This document shows positions 1-9,374 of a DNA stretch of 64,000 bases, piece after piece. Position 1 is the stretch's first letter, and each line of letters starts with the position of its first letter. This DNA comes from Gemmatimonadota bacterium. Lineage in GTDB: Bacteria > Gemmatimonadota > Gemmatimonadetes > Longimicrobiales > Gaopeijiaceae. The stretch covers positions 1 through 64,000 of the forward strand of contig JAJDYN010000022.1 in assembly GCA_022825135.1 (NCBI GenBank), given 5' to 3'. The position numbers and the translations under genes are program-made. The notes beneath the pieces are model-generated. The model saw only the letters and a list, made by a program, of their open reading frames with translations, was not told the origin of the DNA and made no database searches.

Positions 1-3000
1 GGGCGCTCTGGCCGGGTTCGCCGAGGTGGTGGTACTCGCCCGCGCCCCAGCTCGCGAGCTGCGTGCCGGTAGCGGACTGCTGCTGGGCGTCGGACGCCCC
101 GAAGGGCATCGTAAAGGAGGTGCCCCCGAAGAGCGCGGCCAGGCCGGCTTGGTCGCCCTGGGCGAGCCCCAGGCCACCCGCGCCCGGCGCGGACAGGCTC
201 GCCGCCATCGACGAGAGCCCGTTCGTCTCCACGCGCTGCTCCATCCCCATCCCGCTGGCCACGGCATCGACCCGGCGGGCGATCGCCGAGACGGTGCTCG
301 ACGTCATCGCGGCCGCCACGTGCGGCAGGACGCGCGTGTTCAGCCGTCCCGCGCGCTGCACGGGATCGTCGGTCGCGGCCGAAGCGCTCGCCGACGCCGC
401 GCCGGTGCCGGCCCGGTTGATCGCCGAGACCCGGTAGTGGCGAACGCTCCCCGGCTGCAGCTCGGTGTGCGAGAAGGCGGTGACCGTCGACTCGGTGTTG
501 GTTACCAGGTCGACCCAGGCCGCGCCGGTCTCCGATACCTCGATGCGGTAGCCAGTGATGGGGGCGCCGCCATTGTAGGCGGGCGCGATCCAGAACAGGT
601 CGATCTGGGTGGGCGTGACGTCGTTGGCGACCAGCCCGGTGGGCGCGTCGGGCACGGTCGCGGCCGTGGTGGAGCCCGCGACCCGCGACGCATCGCCCAC
701 GCCGACCCGGTTGATCGCCGAGACGCGGTAGTGGCGCGTACTCGCGGGCGCGAGCCCGCTGTGCGTGTAGACCGTGGCCGTGGTGCGCGTGTTGCCCACC
801 AGGTCCTCCCAACTCCTGCCCCCGTCGGCCGACACCTCGATGCGGTAGCCGGTGACGCGCGCGCCCCCGTCGTCCGAGGGCGCCTGCCAGGAGAGGTCGA
901 TCTGCGAGGTGCCGCTTGCCTCGGCGCCGAGGCGTCGCGGCACCCCCGGCAGGGTCGCGTCGGTGGTCGCCCGCGCCACGTTCGAGAACGGCCCGACCCC
1001 CGCAAGGTTGATCGCGGCCACGCGGTAATGCCGCGTCATGGCGGGCCGGAGGTTCACGTCCGAGAACGTCGTCGTCCTCGCGTTCGTGTTTCGGCGGACG
1101 ATGTTCCAGGTAGCGCCCCCGTCGTCGGAGGCCTCGATGCGGTAGCCGATGATCGAGACGCCGCCGGTGTAGCGGGGCGCGGTCCACGAAAGGTCGATGC
1201 GCGACGTGCCCACCGCCCGGGCCGTCAGCCCGGTCGGGACCCCGGCAAAGTCGGCGTGTGTAATGGCCGACGCCGGGATCTCGGAGGGCGACGGCGCCCA
1301 CGGGCCGGTGCCCACGCGGTTGATGGCCGCGACCTGGTACTGGTAGCGGGTTACCGGCTCCAGTCCGGTGTCCGTGAAGGTGGTCGCCGTCGTCCCAGTG
1401 TTGGAACGGTGGGTGATCCACGACTCGTCGTCGGGCCCGATCCTCCGGATGGCGTAGCCGGTGACGCGCGCCCCTCCGTCGCTCTCCGGCCGGTCCCAGG
1501 CGAGGAGGATGCTGTTCGGCGCGGTGCTGCGCGCGCGGACGTTCTGCGGCGGTCCGGGAGGCGCTGCGGTGGTGGTGGCGTCGGCCACGTTCGAAGCGCG
1601 TCCCGTCCCCCGGCTGTTGACCGCGGACACGCGATAGAACCAGGTGGTGGCGGGTGAAAGGCGGGTGTCCAGATAGGTGGTGGCCGTGCTGTTGGTGCTC
1701 GCCACCAGGATGATCCAGCCCGAGATGCGGTTGGAAGACCTCTCGATCCGGTAGCCGGTGATCGCGCTCCCGCCGTCGTCGACCGGGGCCGTCCATCTGA
1801 GGAGGAGCTGGCCGCTTCCCGCCACGCCGCTCGGACCCACCCTGAGACCGGTGGGCGCGCCCGGTACAGCCACTTCGGTGGTTGCCCGGGCAACGTTCGA
1901 CCACGGGCCCGTGCCGGCGCGGTTGATCGCCGCGACGCGGTAGTGGCGGGTGCTGTTAGGCTCGAGGGCGTCGTGCCTGAAGGCTGTGGCCGTGGACCCG
2001 GTGTTGGCCTCGAGCACCAGCCACCCGCCGGTTCCCGAGCGCGACACTTCGATGCGGTAGCCGGTGATCGGCGTCGAGCCCCCGGAGGAAGGGGCGCGCC
2101 ACCTCAGCTCGATGGCGGACGTCCCCCGGGCCAGCGCCGTCAGGGACCGGGGCGCGCCCGGTACGACTTCCTCCGTGGTGGCGCTTGCCACGTTGGAGGG
2201 GTCTCCCGCCCCGTTGAAGTTGATCGCCGACACCCTGTAGTGGCGCGTGACACCTGCGGCGAGGCCGCCGTCGCGGTATTCGGTGTCGGTGTTCCGGGTA
2301 TTGCGCTCCAGGTTGGACCAGGTGGCACCGGCATTCGTCGACACCTCGATCAGGTACCCGGTGATGTCGCGGCCGCCATCCGTGGTCGGTTCATCCCACT
2401 CCAGCTCGATCGCGTCGGTGCCGTCGGCAACGGCCGTGAGGTTGCTCGGCGCGCCGGGAAGCCCGGTGCGCGCCTCTCCGGTGACGTTTCTCAGCGCCCT
2501 CTCGAAGCCGAACACGCGATTGCCGATCAGGTCCCTTAGCGCGTTGGCGCTGGTGTCGCTGTAGAACACCCGGACCGCGTCGAGCGTATCGACGGGGCTG
2601 GCCAGATTCAGGAACACCTCGCGTCCGAATACCTCGACGCCGGACACGGTTTTGATGTTGAACACACCGCCTCGTAGGAAGGAGACCGAAAAGTCGCCGA
2701 CTGCGGGAACGGCGCGCTGATCAAGGTTTTCGTTGAAGGTGATGGTGACTTCGTCGCCGTTCACCTTCGCGTCCTCCACCAAAGGCGCCCGGTTGTCCGC
2801 GTCGAGGGTGATCGTCCTCCCGATGTTTCCCTCTCCGAGGGTGTTCTGCGCCACGTTCGAAGGGATGCCTATGATCACAGGGCCCTCATAGTTCGGTTGC
2901 GTGATCAGGTTCAGCGCATAGCTCGAGCAATAGGTTGAGCTGCAAGCCTCCAAGACACCATCGGTCGTGGCGCCGAAGATCTGGATCTCCCCGATCAGGA

Positions 3001-3256
3001 GACCGGTCACGGGCTCCGAGAAATGGATGTCGATGCCGATTCTCTCGTGGGCGGACCCGGTCCAGGTGGACACAATCGCGGTCGTAGGGGGGACGGCCGC
3101 ACGCGCCGTGGCAGCTCCCACCGCCGGGCGCTCCCCCCCGTGCCAACCATCCGGAGACGGCTCGTGAGCGCGCGCGCCCTGTGGAGACAGGATCGCCCAG
3201 CAGACCGCGGCGGTCAGGAGGAAACGGACGGACATGCCAAGCTGGTTCTGAATCAT
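1..3256 (-). CDS. Secreted multi-fibronectin-III protein with start of a C-terminal barrel (partial)
   Basis: The frame is open from an ATG at 3256 to the window edge, so about 1085 residues are visible and the C-terminus is missing. GAGG lies about nine bases before the ATG. Residues 1-30 form a signal peptide ending in GARA. Residues about 50-140 look like an Ig-type beta domain. Residues about 146-262 resemble the SwmB repeat found in bacterial surface proteins. From about 263 to 942 there are seven fibronectin type III domains of roughly 99 residues, each carrying ITGYRIE-like and HYRVSAIN-like strands. The tail after 945 contains LNTRVLPHVAAAM and WGAGEYHHL, which resemble the linker and first strand of autotransporter-like barrels known from similar FN3 proteins. 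I infer an outer-membrane-anchored adhesin or surface protein. The ligand is unknown. Confidence 0.8.
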   Translation of the reverse strand, partial: MIQNQLGMSVRFLLTAAVCWAILSPQGARAHEPSPDGWHGGERPAVGAATARAAVPPTTAIVSTWTGSAHERIGIDIHFSEPVTGLLIGEIQIFGATTDGVLEACSSTYCSSYALNLITQPNYEGPVIIGIPSNVAQNTLGEGNIGRTITLDADNRAPLVEDAKVNGDEVTITFNENLDQRAVPAVGDFSVSFLRGGVFNIKTVSGVEVFGREVFLNLASPVDTLDAVRVFYSDTSANALRDLIGNRVFGFERALRNVTGEARTGLPGAPSNLTAVADGTDAIELEWDEPTTDGGRDITGYLIEVSTNAGATWSNLERNTRNTDTEYRDGGLAAGVTRHYRVSAINFNGAGDPSNVASATTEEVVPGAPRSLTALARGTSAIELRWRAPSSGGSTPITGYRIEVSRSGTGGWLVLEANTGSTATAFRHDALEPNSTRHYRVAAINRAGTGPWSNVARATTEVAVPGAPTGLRVGPSGVAGSGQLLLRWTAPVDDGGSAITGYRIERSSNRISGWIILVASTNSTATTYLDTRLSPATTWFYRVSAVNSRGTGRASNVADATTTAAPPGPPQNVRARSTAPNSILLAWDRPESDGGARVTGYAIRRIGPDDESWITHRSNTGTTATTFTDTGLEPVTRYQYQVAAINRVGTGPWAPSPSEIPASAITHADFAGVPTGLTARAVGTSRIDLSWTAPRYTGGVSIIGYRIEASDDGGATWNIVRRNTNARTTTFSDVNLRPAMTRHYRVAAINLAGVGPFSNVARATTDATLPGVPRRLGAEASGTSQIDLSWQAPSDDGGARVTGYRIEVSADGGRSWEDLVGNTRTTATVYTHSGLAPASTRHYRVSAINRVGVGDASRVAGSTTAATVPDAPTGLVANDVTPTQIDLFWIAPAYNGGAPITGYRIEVSETGAAWVDLVTNTESTVTAFSHTELQPGSVRHYRVSAINRAGTGAASASASAATDDPVQRAGRLNTRVLPHVAAAMTSSTVSAIARRVDAVASGMGMEQRVETNGLSSMAASLSAPGAGGLGLAQGDQAGLAALFGGTSFTMPFGASDAQQQSATGTQLASWGAGEYHHLGEPGQSA

Positions 3257-3360
3257 CGTGCCGCCTCTGCGTCACATGAAACGGGCAGTGGAATAGTGAC
3301 TTGACGAGCGTCACCCCCCGCCCGGGGAGCCCCGGACGAGGGGTGAGCCGTCCTGCGGGC

Positions 3361-3397
3361 CATCAGCCTGGCTGGTGGCGAGTCAGCCAGGCTGATG
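3361..3397. terminator. 14-bp perfect hairpin downstream of the SdrD-like gene
   Basis: The arms at 3361-3374 and 3384-3397 are exact inverted repeats (CATCAGCCTGGCTG and its complement) with a nine-base loop. The hairpin sits 15 bases past the stop of the 1468-residue gene and upstream of the FN3 gene. No U-run follows on the minus strand, so intrinsic termination is only likely. It could also stabilise the 3' end of the mRNA. Confidence 0.5.
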
Positions 3398-3411
3398 GTG
3401 TTGAAGGGTGA

Positions 3412-6400
3412 CTAGCTGCCGGTCCTTGCAGCAAGGGTGACTGCCGCGGAGCGCTTCCACTTCGGGCCGTCATCCGTGGCATCCGCGGTACCCTGCACCG
3501 ACTCTACGGCAATACTGATCGCCGCTCTGAGCTCGGCTGCGGTGACGGTGACACTGGCGCCCGTGCCGCTGGGCAGTGCCACAGGCAGTGGCGTGCTGAA
3601 GGTGTCGCCGATCTCCGCTGAGACGGCACTCCTGGCGTTGGAATCTGCTCCTGATGCCAGGACCACCCACACCGTAGCACCCGCATTGGCGGCCGTAACC
3701 TGGGCAACGACCCGGAAGGCGGAGTTGGTATTCGTCAAGGCGTTCCAGCTGGCCTGGATGAAGTTGCCGTCCGTAGCCGCCTCGTCTGAGTTTGCTGCCG
3801 CCTGACGCCTCGCACTCACACCGGTGGCCATCGGATCGACCGCTGCAACGTCAACCGCAGCGCCTTCGATCTCGACATCGTCGTCCGTGTCTCCACTCGT
3901 GCCGTTGTCGCTGGTGGACACGACGCGAACCATGAACCCGCCATCGCTGTCGGTTGGGACTGTTTCGGTCCTTACCGTCGAGTCTGTGGCCGGTGTCGCC
4001 GCCAAGGCGGTCGACGTGACAGCACTGCCAAGATCCGTCCACGCACCATCGCCGACCTTGGACTGGGCTTGGTAGGTGACAATGTGACCGGTAGGCACCG
4101 TGCCCGCACTCCAGGCTATCCTGACGGTGTCGGTGTACGTCGGGGGATCGGATTCGTCGTTATCCGTGGTGCCGGGATCGTCTGCCGTAAGCACACGCGC
4201 CGCACTGACGTCGCTGGCTGCGAACGTCCTCGCCTGCACGAGGCCGACGTTCACGACCTGACCCGGAGCCACGTTGACCGCCGTCGCGTACTGAGGCGGA
4301 ATCACGAATTCGTGGTTGGCAGCCGTGAAGCCCAGGCTGTAGCTGCCGAACGGCACGTTGAGCGAGAACACCCCGGTCACTCCCGTGGTGTCAGTAGACA
4401 CAGCATCGCCGCCGGCTACCGGCGTGGCCGTGACCACGACATCGTCCATGGGCCTGCCATCCGCACCTGCGACCCTGCCGGTAATCGTGGCGTTCAAGAA
4501 GCCGGTGAAGTCGATGCCGGTGATCTCCGCCCCTGGGTGCGCCGGAGCCACCAGCGTCGCGGGCACGAAGGTCATGCCTCTCTTCGTCGCGGACACCGAG
4601 GCGGTCTGGCCCAGAGCCTTCGCGGCGATGATCGCCGTGTAGGTGCCGTCGGCGCCCGTCACGAGCTTGCCACTGTTCGCGCCGCTCGTCGCCGCGTTGA
4701 GCGGTGCCTTGCCGTCCACCTTGATCTCGACGCCCGCAACCGGCGCGTTGGAGCCGGAAGCGCGGATCGTGCCGCTGATCGTGGCGCGACTTTGGGCACC
4801 GGCCAGGTCGATGTCGTGCACCGTCGGGTTGTTGGCAAGGCCAGCAAACATGATGGTGTCCGCGGCGGCAACGCGTCCGGCCCTGGCGGCCGAGATCGCG
4901 ACGATTTTCTGGTTTCGGAATTCGGTCCGGGTCGGTCTGCCGTCGATCCCGACCACGGCGTCGAAGCCTTCCACGATGTAGCGGCCGACCCCGTCGGTCA
5001 TGGCCGACACGCCGTTCACGGTCACGGTGACGCTGTCCAGCGGGAAGCCGTTCGTCCCGGTAACGTGGCCGTAGATGAGACCCGTCGCCGGAGTGACGTC
5101 GATCTGGAGATCGGCGTCGACGTTGACTTCCTTGCCAAGCGCGCCGGTGGTCGCGTTCGGCGGACCCTCGGCCGCCCGCCAGCCGTCCGGGATGCCGAGC
5201 GCGTAGACGCCAGCCGCCATCTGACCGAAGCGGAACTCCTTGCGGTCGTCATGCGGCGTCGATCTGCTGTTGCTCGCCGCGGCGGTGAAGGACTCGCTGT
5301 CACCCGCGATGTTCTTGCCGTCGACCGGATCCAAGGTGACCGTCGTGCCGGGTACGTGCCTCAGGTCGCGTACCGTAAAGCCATCGCTGCCGGCAGTCCT
5401 GATGACGTCCTTCTTCCAGGCCTGCCCGGTGACGTTGTGGGTATTCACGTACGCGAACGACCCGCAATCGCCGCGACCCTCGTCCTGCAGCGGACAGAGC
5501 TCGACCGTGTGGCTCCAGCCGCCCATCGCGCCGAACGCACCGCCCGTCACACCGTTCGTGTCCATGTCCCGATACGCCGCGAGCTCATCGGAATGGATGC
5601 CGGCATTGAGGACCATGAGCTTTGCGTCGGCGTCGGCCTTGCTCGCCTCGACGATGACGTCTGCATCCGCCGGAAGGTGACTGAACACCACGAGGCCGGC
5701 CTTGCCGTGACCTCTGATGATCGCACCGCTGGACAGTGTGACGTCGTCTTCCTTCTGCGTATTCGCGGCCGCATTCCACTCCTTGCTCGTGAACGAACGG
5801 GAGCGTCCGGCGTCGTCGATATACCCGACCGAGAGGTCAAGCACCCCGGACGCCCTGTAGTCGCCAGCCAGGATGTTCTCGGTGAAGCCGGGAACCTGAT
5901 CGCGCTCGTGGTGCACGTAGACCCTGAGGGTCTGGGTCGAGTACGCCACCTCGATCGTGCCGGCGTCCATCGTGCCCGCCAGCGACAGACCGGTGTGCTC
6001 GTACTCGACCGGCTCCGCCTCGTAGCTCTCGCCGCCGTCCATTTCGTCGTCCTGGTCGTCGGCAACCGCGAAGGTGAAGGTCGTGGGCACGGATGCCACG
6101 GTCGCCATGAGCGCCGCGTTGCCGTCGTCGTCCAGCATCTCCGGCGCACCCTCGACAGCATCTTCGCCGGACATGACGCTGATCGCCCAGCCGGCGAGCG
6201 CGTCGCCGCCGCCGTACTCGGTCGTGACCGTGGCGCCGCTGACCATCGCGTCTACGTTCAGGTTGACGAGGTCGTGGTCGTTCGAGCCCGCGGTTGCAAA
6301 CATCTGCGGATCCCACGACACGGCCGTCATGCCTTCGCCCGTATAGCCGTCCGCGGCCACGCCCGCATGCACCATGTTTCCGCTGGTGCCGGCACGCGCG

Positions 6401-7818
6401 ACCTTGATCGCGACCGAGCCGTCGTCGCCGGTCTCGCCGCCGCCGACCCTGGTCTCGCCGGCCGCGTCGGAGTAGAGCGTGACCATGGCGCCGGGAACCG
6501 CATCGCCGGTGTCGTCGCCGCTCTTCAGCATCACCGTGAAGTTCACGGTCGTGTGCGTGATGTCGAACGGAATCGACTGCGAAGCGGCCTCGCCGACCCC
6601 GAGAGCCATCGAGTAGCCCTCGCTCGGTCCGCCGTACGCGAGGTCGGCGGCCGAGAGCGCCGCGGCAACCTCGGCGTTGATGAGCACGACCAGCTGGTAC
6701 GGGCCGGAGCGCAGACCGTCGAACGAGAAGGCGCCGGTCGCGTCGGTCGCGCCCAGCCGCTGCTCGTTGACGCCCGGGCCCACCAGCGCCACCGGAAGAC
6801 CGGCTCGGGCCAGCGGATGCTCGCCCTCGTCGAACATGTCGTTCTTGTCCAACTCATCGATGAAGACCATTCCGGACACGCTCGCGGTGCGCGCGTGCGC
6901 GCCCTCGAAGTTCACGATCGCCGATTCGTCGTCACCGACCGTCACGTCCGCGCTCATCGACTCGAACACGTAGGCGTCGCTGTCGACCGCGATCGAGACC
7001 GTGTAGTCGCCGGCCGCCAGGCCCGCGAAGTTGTACTGCCCGCCATCGTCGGTCATCGCCGTGCGGCTGTCATCGCCGCCCGCCAGCGTGACCTCGATGC
7101 CGCCGAGGCCCATGCCTTCGACGCTCACCCGGCCGGCGATGCCCGAAGTCCGGAGCAGGACGCCGGTGAACGACACCGTGCCGGTCTCGTCCAGGTCCAC
7201 ACTCACGTCCTGAGACGTGGACGCGAACTCGTAGTCGCGGGTGTCGAAGTCGGAAATGCTGACCGTGTAGGAGCCGGGGCGCAGGTCCTCGAACCGGTAC
7301 ATGCCGTCGGCGTCGGTCAGCACCGTGTAGCTCTCGTCGGCCGGACCGCCGCTCAGGGTGACCGTCACCCCGGCAAGGCCCTCGCCCTCGATAACCACCT
7401 GGCCCTCGACCGCTGACGTGCGGATGAAGTGGCCCGTGAAGTCGGCCTGACCGACCTCGCCTACCTCGACCGAGATCTCGAGGCTCACTTCCTCGAACGA
7501 CACGTCCTCCGGGAAGTCAGAGATCGTGACCGTGTAGGTGCCGGCCCGGAGCCCCGTGAAGGCGAAGCCGCCGGTCTCGTCGGTCTCCATGGTCTCGCCC
7601 ATCGCGTGCTCGCCGCCGAGCGTGACCGTCACGCCCGCCAGCGTCTCGGGCTGACCGTCGCCGCCGCTCATCATCGCGTCGGCCGCAACCACGTTGCCGA
7701 CCACCGCGGAGGACCGGATATACTCACCGGCACTCTGGTCCTCATAACACGCTAAATTACAGCAGGATACGATTACAAATGCTGGGACGTTATCATATTG
7801 TTTACCTGCATTTTTCAC
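3412..7818 (-). CDS. Giant SdrD-B / carboxypeptidase-regulatory repeat surface protein, probably 5'-truncated
   Basis: The product is 1468 residues. Four tandem repeats of about 90-100 residues begin near residues 34, 132, 223 and 310. Each opens with IR(S/T)SA or RTSG and contains GVTVTL and GxYTVSI strands, typical of SdrD-B or carboxypeptidase-regulatory beta-sandwiches. Further regulatory-like Ig domains follow, and the last 300 residues contain FN3-like folds. The composition is acidic, as in secreted adhesins or matrix proteins. No signal peptide is visible: the first 28 residues are cysteine-bearing and unlike the rest, and they are encoded by AT-rich DNA next to an integrase gene. I infer that the native 5' end was removed and a chance ATG now opens the frame. 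If so, the protein may not be exported or even expressed. Confidence 0.7.
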   Translation of the reverse strand: MKNAGKQYDNVPAFVIVSCCNLACYEDQSAGEYIRSSAVVGNVVAADAMMSGGDGQPETLAGVTVTLGGEHAMGETMETDETGGFAFTGLRAGTYTVTISDFPEDVSFEEVSLEISVEVGEVGQADFTGHFIRTSAVEGQVVIEGEGLAGVTVTLSGGPADESYTVLTDADGMYRFEDLRPGSYTVSISDFDTRDYEFASTSQDVSVDLDETGTVSFTGVLLRTSGIAGRVSVEGMGLGGIEVTLAGGDDSRTAMTDDGGQYNFAGLAAGDYTVSIAVDSDAYVFESMSADVTVGDDESAIVNFEGAHARTASVSGMVFIDELDKNDMFDEGEHPLARAGLPVALVGPGVNEQRLGATDATGAFSFDGLRSGPYQLVVLINAEVAAALSAADLAYGGPSEGYSMALGVGEAASQSIPFDITHTTVNFTVMLKSGDDTGDAVPGAMVTLYSDAAGETRVGGGETGDDGSVAIKVARAGTSGNMVHAGVAADGYTGEGMTAVSWDPQMFATAGSNDHDLVNLNVDAMVSGATVTTEYGGGDALAGWAISVMSGEDAVEGAPEMLDDDGNAALMATVASVPTTFTFAVADDQDDEMDGGESYEAEPVEYEHTGLSLAGTMDAGTIEVAYSTQTLRVYVHHERDQVPGFTENILAGDYRASGVLDLSVGYIDDAGRSRSFTSKEWNAAANTQKEDDVTLSSGAIIRGHGKAGLVVFSHLPADADVIVEASKADADAKLMVLNAGIHSDELAAYRDMDTNGVTGGAFGAMGGWSHTVELCPLQDEGRGDCGSFAYVNTHNVTGQAWKKDVIRTAGSDGFTVRDLRHVPGTTVTLDPVDGKNIAGDSESFTAAASNSRSTPHDDRKEFRFGQMAAGVYALGIPDGWRAAEGPPNATTGALGKEVNVDADLQIDVTPATGLIYGHVTGTNGFPLDSVTVTVNGVSAMTDGVGRYIVEGFDAVVGIDGRPTRTEFRNQKIVAISAARAGRVAAADTIMFAGLANNPTVHDIDLAGAQSRATISGTIRASGSNAPVAGVEIKVDGKAPLNAATSGANSGKLVTGADGTYTAIIAAKALGQTASVSATKRGMTFVPATLVAPAHPGAEITGIDFTGFLNATITGRVAGADGRPMDDVVVTATPVAGGDAVSTDTTGVTGVFSLNVPFGSYSLGFTAANHEFVIPPQYATAVNVAPGQVVNVGLVQARTFAASDVSAARVLTADDPGTTDNDESDPPTYTDTVRIAWSAGTVPTGHIVTYQAQSKVGDGAWTDLGSAVTSTALAATPATDSTVRTETVPTDSDGGFMVRVVSTSDNGTSGDTDDDVEIEGAAVDVAAVDPMATGVSARRQAAANSDEAATDGNFIQASWNALTNTNSAFRVVAQVTAANAGATVWVVLASGADSNARSAVSAEIGDTFSTPLPVALPSGTGASVTVTAAELRAAISIAVESVQGTADATDDGPKWKRSAAVTLAARTGS

Positions 7819-7872
7819 CGCTCGTCGGACTGGGGAAGCTCACACGGCGCCCCGCCCCGGCGCCCCAGGCTG

Positions 7873-9033
7873 TCAACCGGGTTGACGTACGTAGTTCCCC
7901 CATTCCTCCATCACGTCTCGCCTCCGCTTGAGGAGGTCGGTTCGCAAGTACGCCCCCTCGACGCCCTTGACGGTATGTGCGAGCGCCGACTCCGCCACTT
8001 CGCGGGGTACGCCGCACTCGGCGCACCAATCGCGGAACGACGAACGGAAGCCGTGCGGCACGGCTGGAATGTCGAGTCGTCGGCAAAGCAGAGGGAATGT
8101 GTTGCCGCTCAGCTCTCGGCCCGCCGCAGACGGAAACACCCACGCGGATCCGACGGAGCAACGGCGTGCCTCGGCGAGTATTTCGAAGGCACGTGAAGAC
8201 AACGGCACGCGATGCTCTCGTCCGGTCTTCATGCGCTCGCCAGGCACGGTCCATGTGGCGGTCTCGATGTCGATCTCCGCCCACTGCGCCCCCCGAACCT
8301 CACCCGATCTGGTCGCGGTCAGAACGAGGAACTCGAACGCCAGCTTCGTCACGGGTCGTGACGTGCTCGCACGTACTCTTGCCAGCGCCTGCGCGACTTG
8401 AGCATACGGCAGTGAGCGATGGTGGACCGTGCGAAAACCGTTCTTGGGGAGCGCGGTGGCTATGGCGTCGCCAGCCGGATTCCCTTCCCTGTACTCTCTC
8501 GCTACCGCCCACCTCATCACCGCCGAGATCCTATTGCGCACGCGCTTCGCCGTCACCCGCTTCTCATTCCAGATCGGTAGCAGGATGGCCATCACGTCCG
8601 TAGTCGTGATCTTGTCCACCGTCTTGTGTCCGATCTTCGGGTAGACGTATGCGCGCAGGCTGCTCCTCCACTGCTGCTCGGTGTCACCGCCCGGCTTCCA
8701 GTTCGCCTTATGGATCGCAATCACCTTCTCGGCGGCTCGCGCAAATGTCGGAATGCCGCCGTTCCTCGGGTCGATCCCGCGTGCCAATGCTCGGCGGTGT
8801 TCCAGAGCCTTCGCCCTCGCCTCCTTCAAGCTCACGACCGGATAGGCTCCCAAACCGAGGTTAACGGCGTTGCCGTTAATGTAGAGGCGCTGCGCCCATG
8901 TCCTGCTGATCCGACCGGTTGATGTGGGCTTAACCAGCAGTGACAGCCCGTACCCACCGCGTCCATCCCCGTATCGGCCCGGGCGCCGGATTCTCTTGAC
9001 GAAACTCGCGTTCAGCTTCGAGGGTCGCTTCAT
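7873..9033 (-). CDS. P4-type tyrosine integrase
   Basis: This 386-residue site-specific recombinase moves an island by recombining at an attachment site, usually the 3' end of a tRNA gene. The N-terminal 90 residues are the DUF4102 arm-binding domain (GYGLSLLV, LGLGAYPVVSL). Residues about 97-180 are the core-binding domain. The catalytic set is complete: R242 in TATRSGEVR, H327 and R330 in HGFR, a further histidine in LAH (352), and the nucleophile Y362 in GAYLRTD. The length is normal for the family and there is no frameshift, so it may be active. It is transcribed toward the truncated SdrD-like gene. A tRNA-Val 3' half lies at 12062-12103, a plausible attachment scar for this or a related enzyme. 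Confidence 0.92.
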   Translation of the reverse strand: MKRPSKLNASFVKRIRRPGRYGDGRGGYGLSLLVKPTSTGRISRTWAQRLYINGNAVNLGLGAYPVVSLKEARAKALEHRRALARGIDPRNGGIPTFARAAEKVIAIHKANWKPGGDTEQQWRSSLRAYVYPKIGHKTVDKITTTDVMAILLPIWNEKRVTAKRVRNRISAVMRWAVAREYREGNPAGDAIATALPKNGFRTVHHRSLPYAQVAQALARVRASTSRPVTKLAFEFLVLTATRSGEVRGAQWAEIDIETATWTVPGERMKTGREHRVPLSSRAFEILAEARRCSVGSAWVFPSAAGRELSGNTFPLLCRRLDIPAVPHGFRSSFRDWCAECGVPREVAESALAHTVKGVEGAYLRTDLLKRRRDVMEEWGNYVRQPG

Positions 9034-9374
9034 CGTGCATCCTACCCGTTATCACGTTGACGGGATTGCACCACTCGGGACAAACGGCTTCGCGAGACGA
9101 CTCAGTGCGGTACCGGGTGCTGGAGGACAGGACGATCACTGTGAAGCTGGGGCCGCGCTCCAGCTTCCTTCGGCCTTCTCCGGCAAGACGTGGGCGAGTC
9201 GGTGGGGAACATCGGCGATCCATGCAGTGGCCTCGCCCGTCGCTGGTTTGCCGCCCGGGTGGCGGATCATCCCGGGTACGATGCCACATCGGTGCGTGAC
9301 CGCCGTTAGATTGGTAGCCCGCGCGACCGCACGCGAGCGCGTCTTCAACCAACACCGAGAGAAGGAGCAGCGCC
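9034..9374. other. Gene-free spacer between integrase and dehydrogenase
   Basis: About 340 bases lie between the divergently transcribed integrase and dehydrogenase, and must hold both promoters. No convincing reading frame, tRNA or paired -35/-10 boxes stand out. The only clear signal is AAGGAG just before the TTG start at 9375. Confidence 0.4.

Noticed and set aside
26-1657. Long open frame opposite the FN3 gene
   Set aside because: It is arginine/glycine-rich with a repetitive pattern mirrored from the FN3 repeats. The minus strand encodes clear FN3 domains with a signal peptide.
4069-7416. 1115-codon open frame opposite the SdrD-like gene
   Set aside because: An antisense artefact of GC-rich codon use; the product has no domain and is rich in arginine and histidine.
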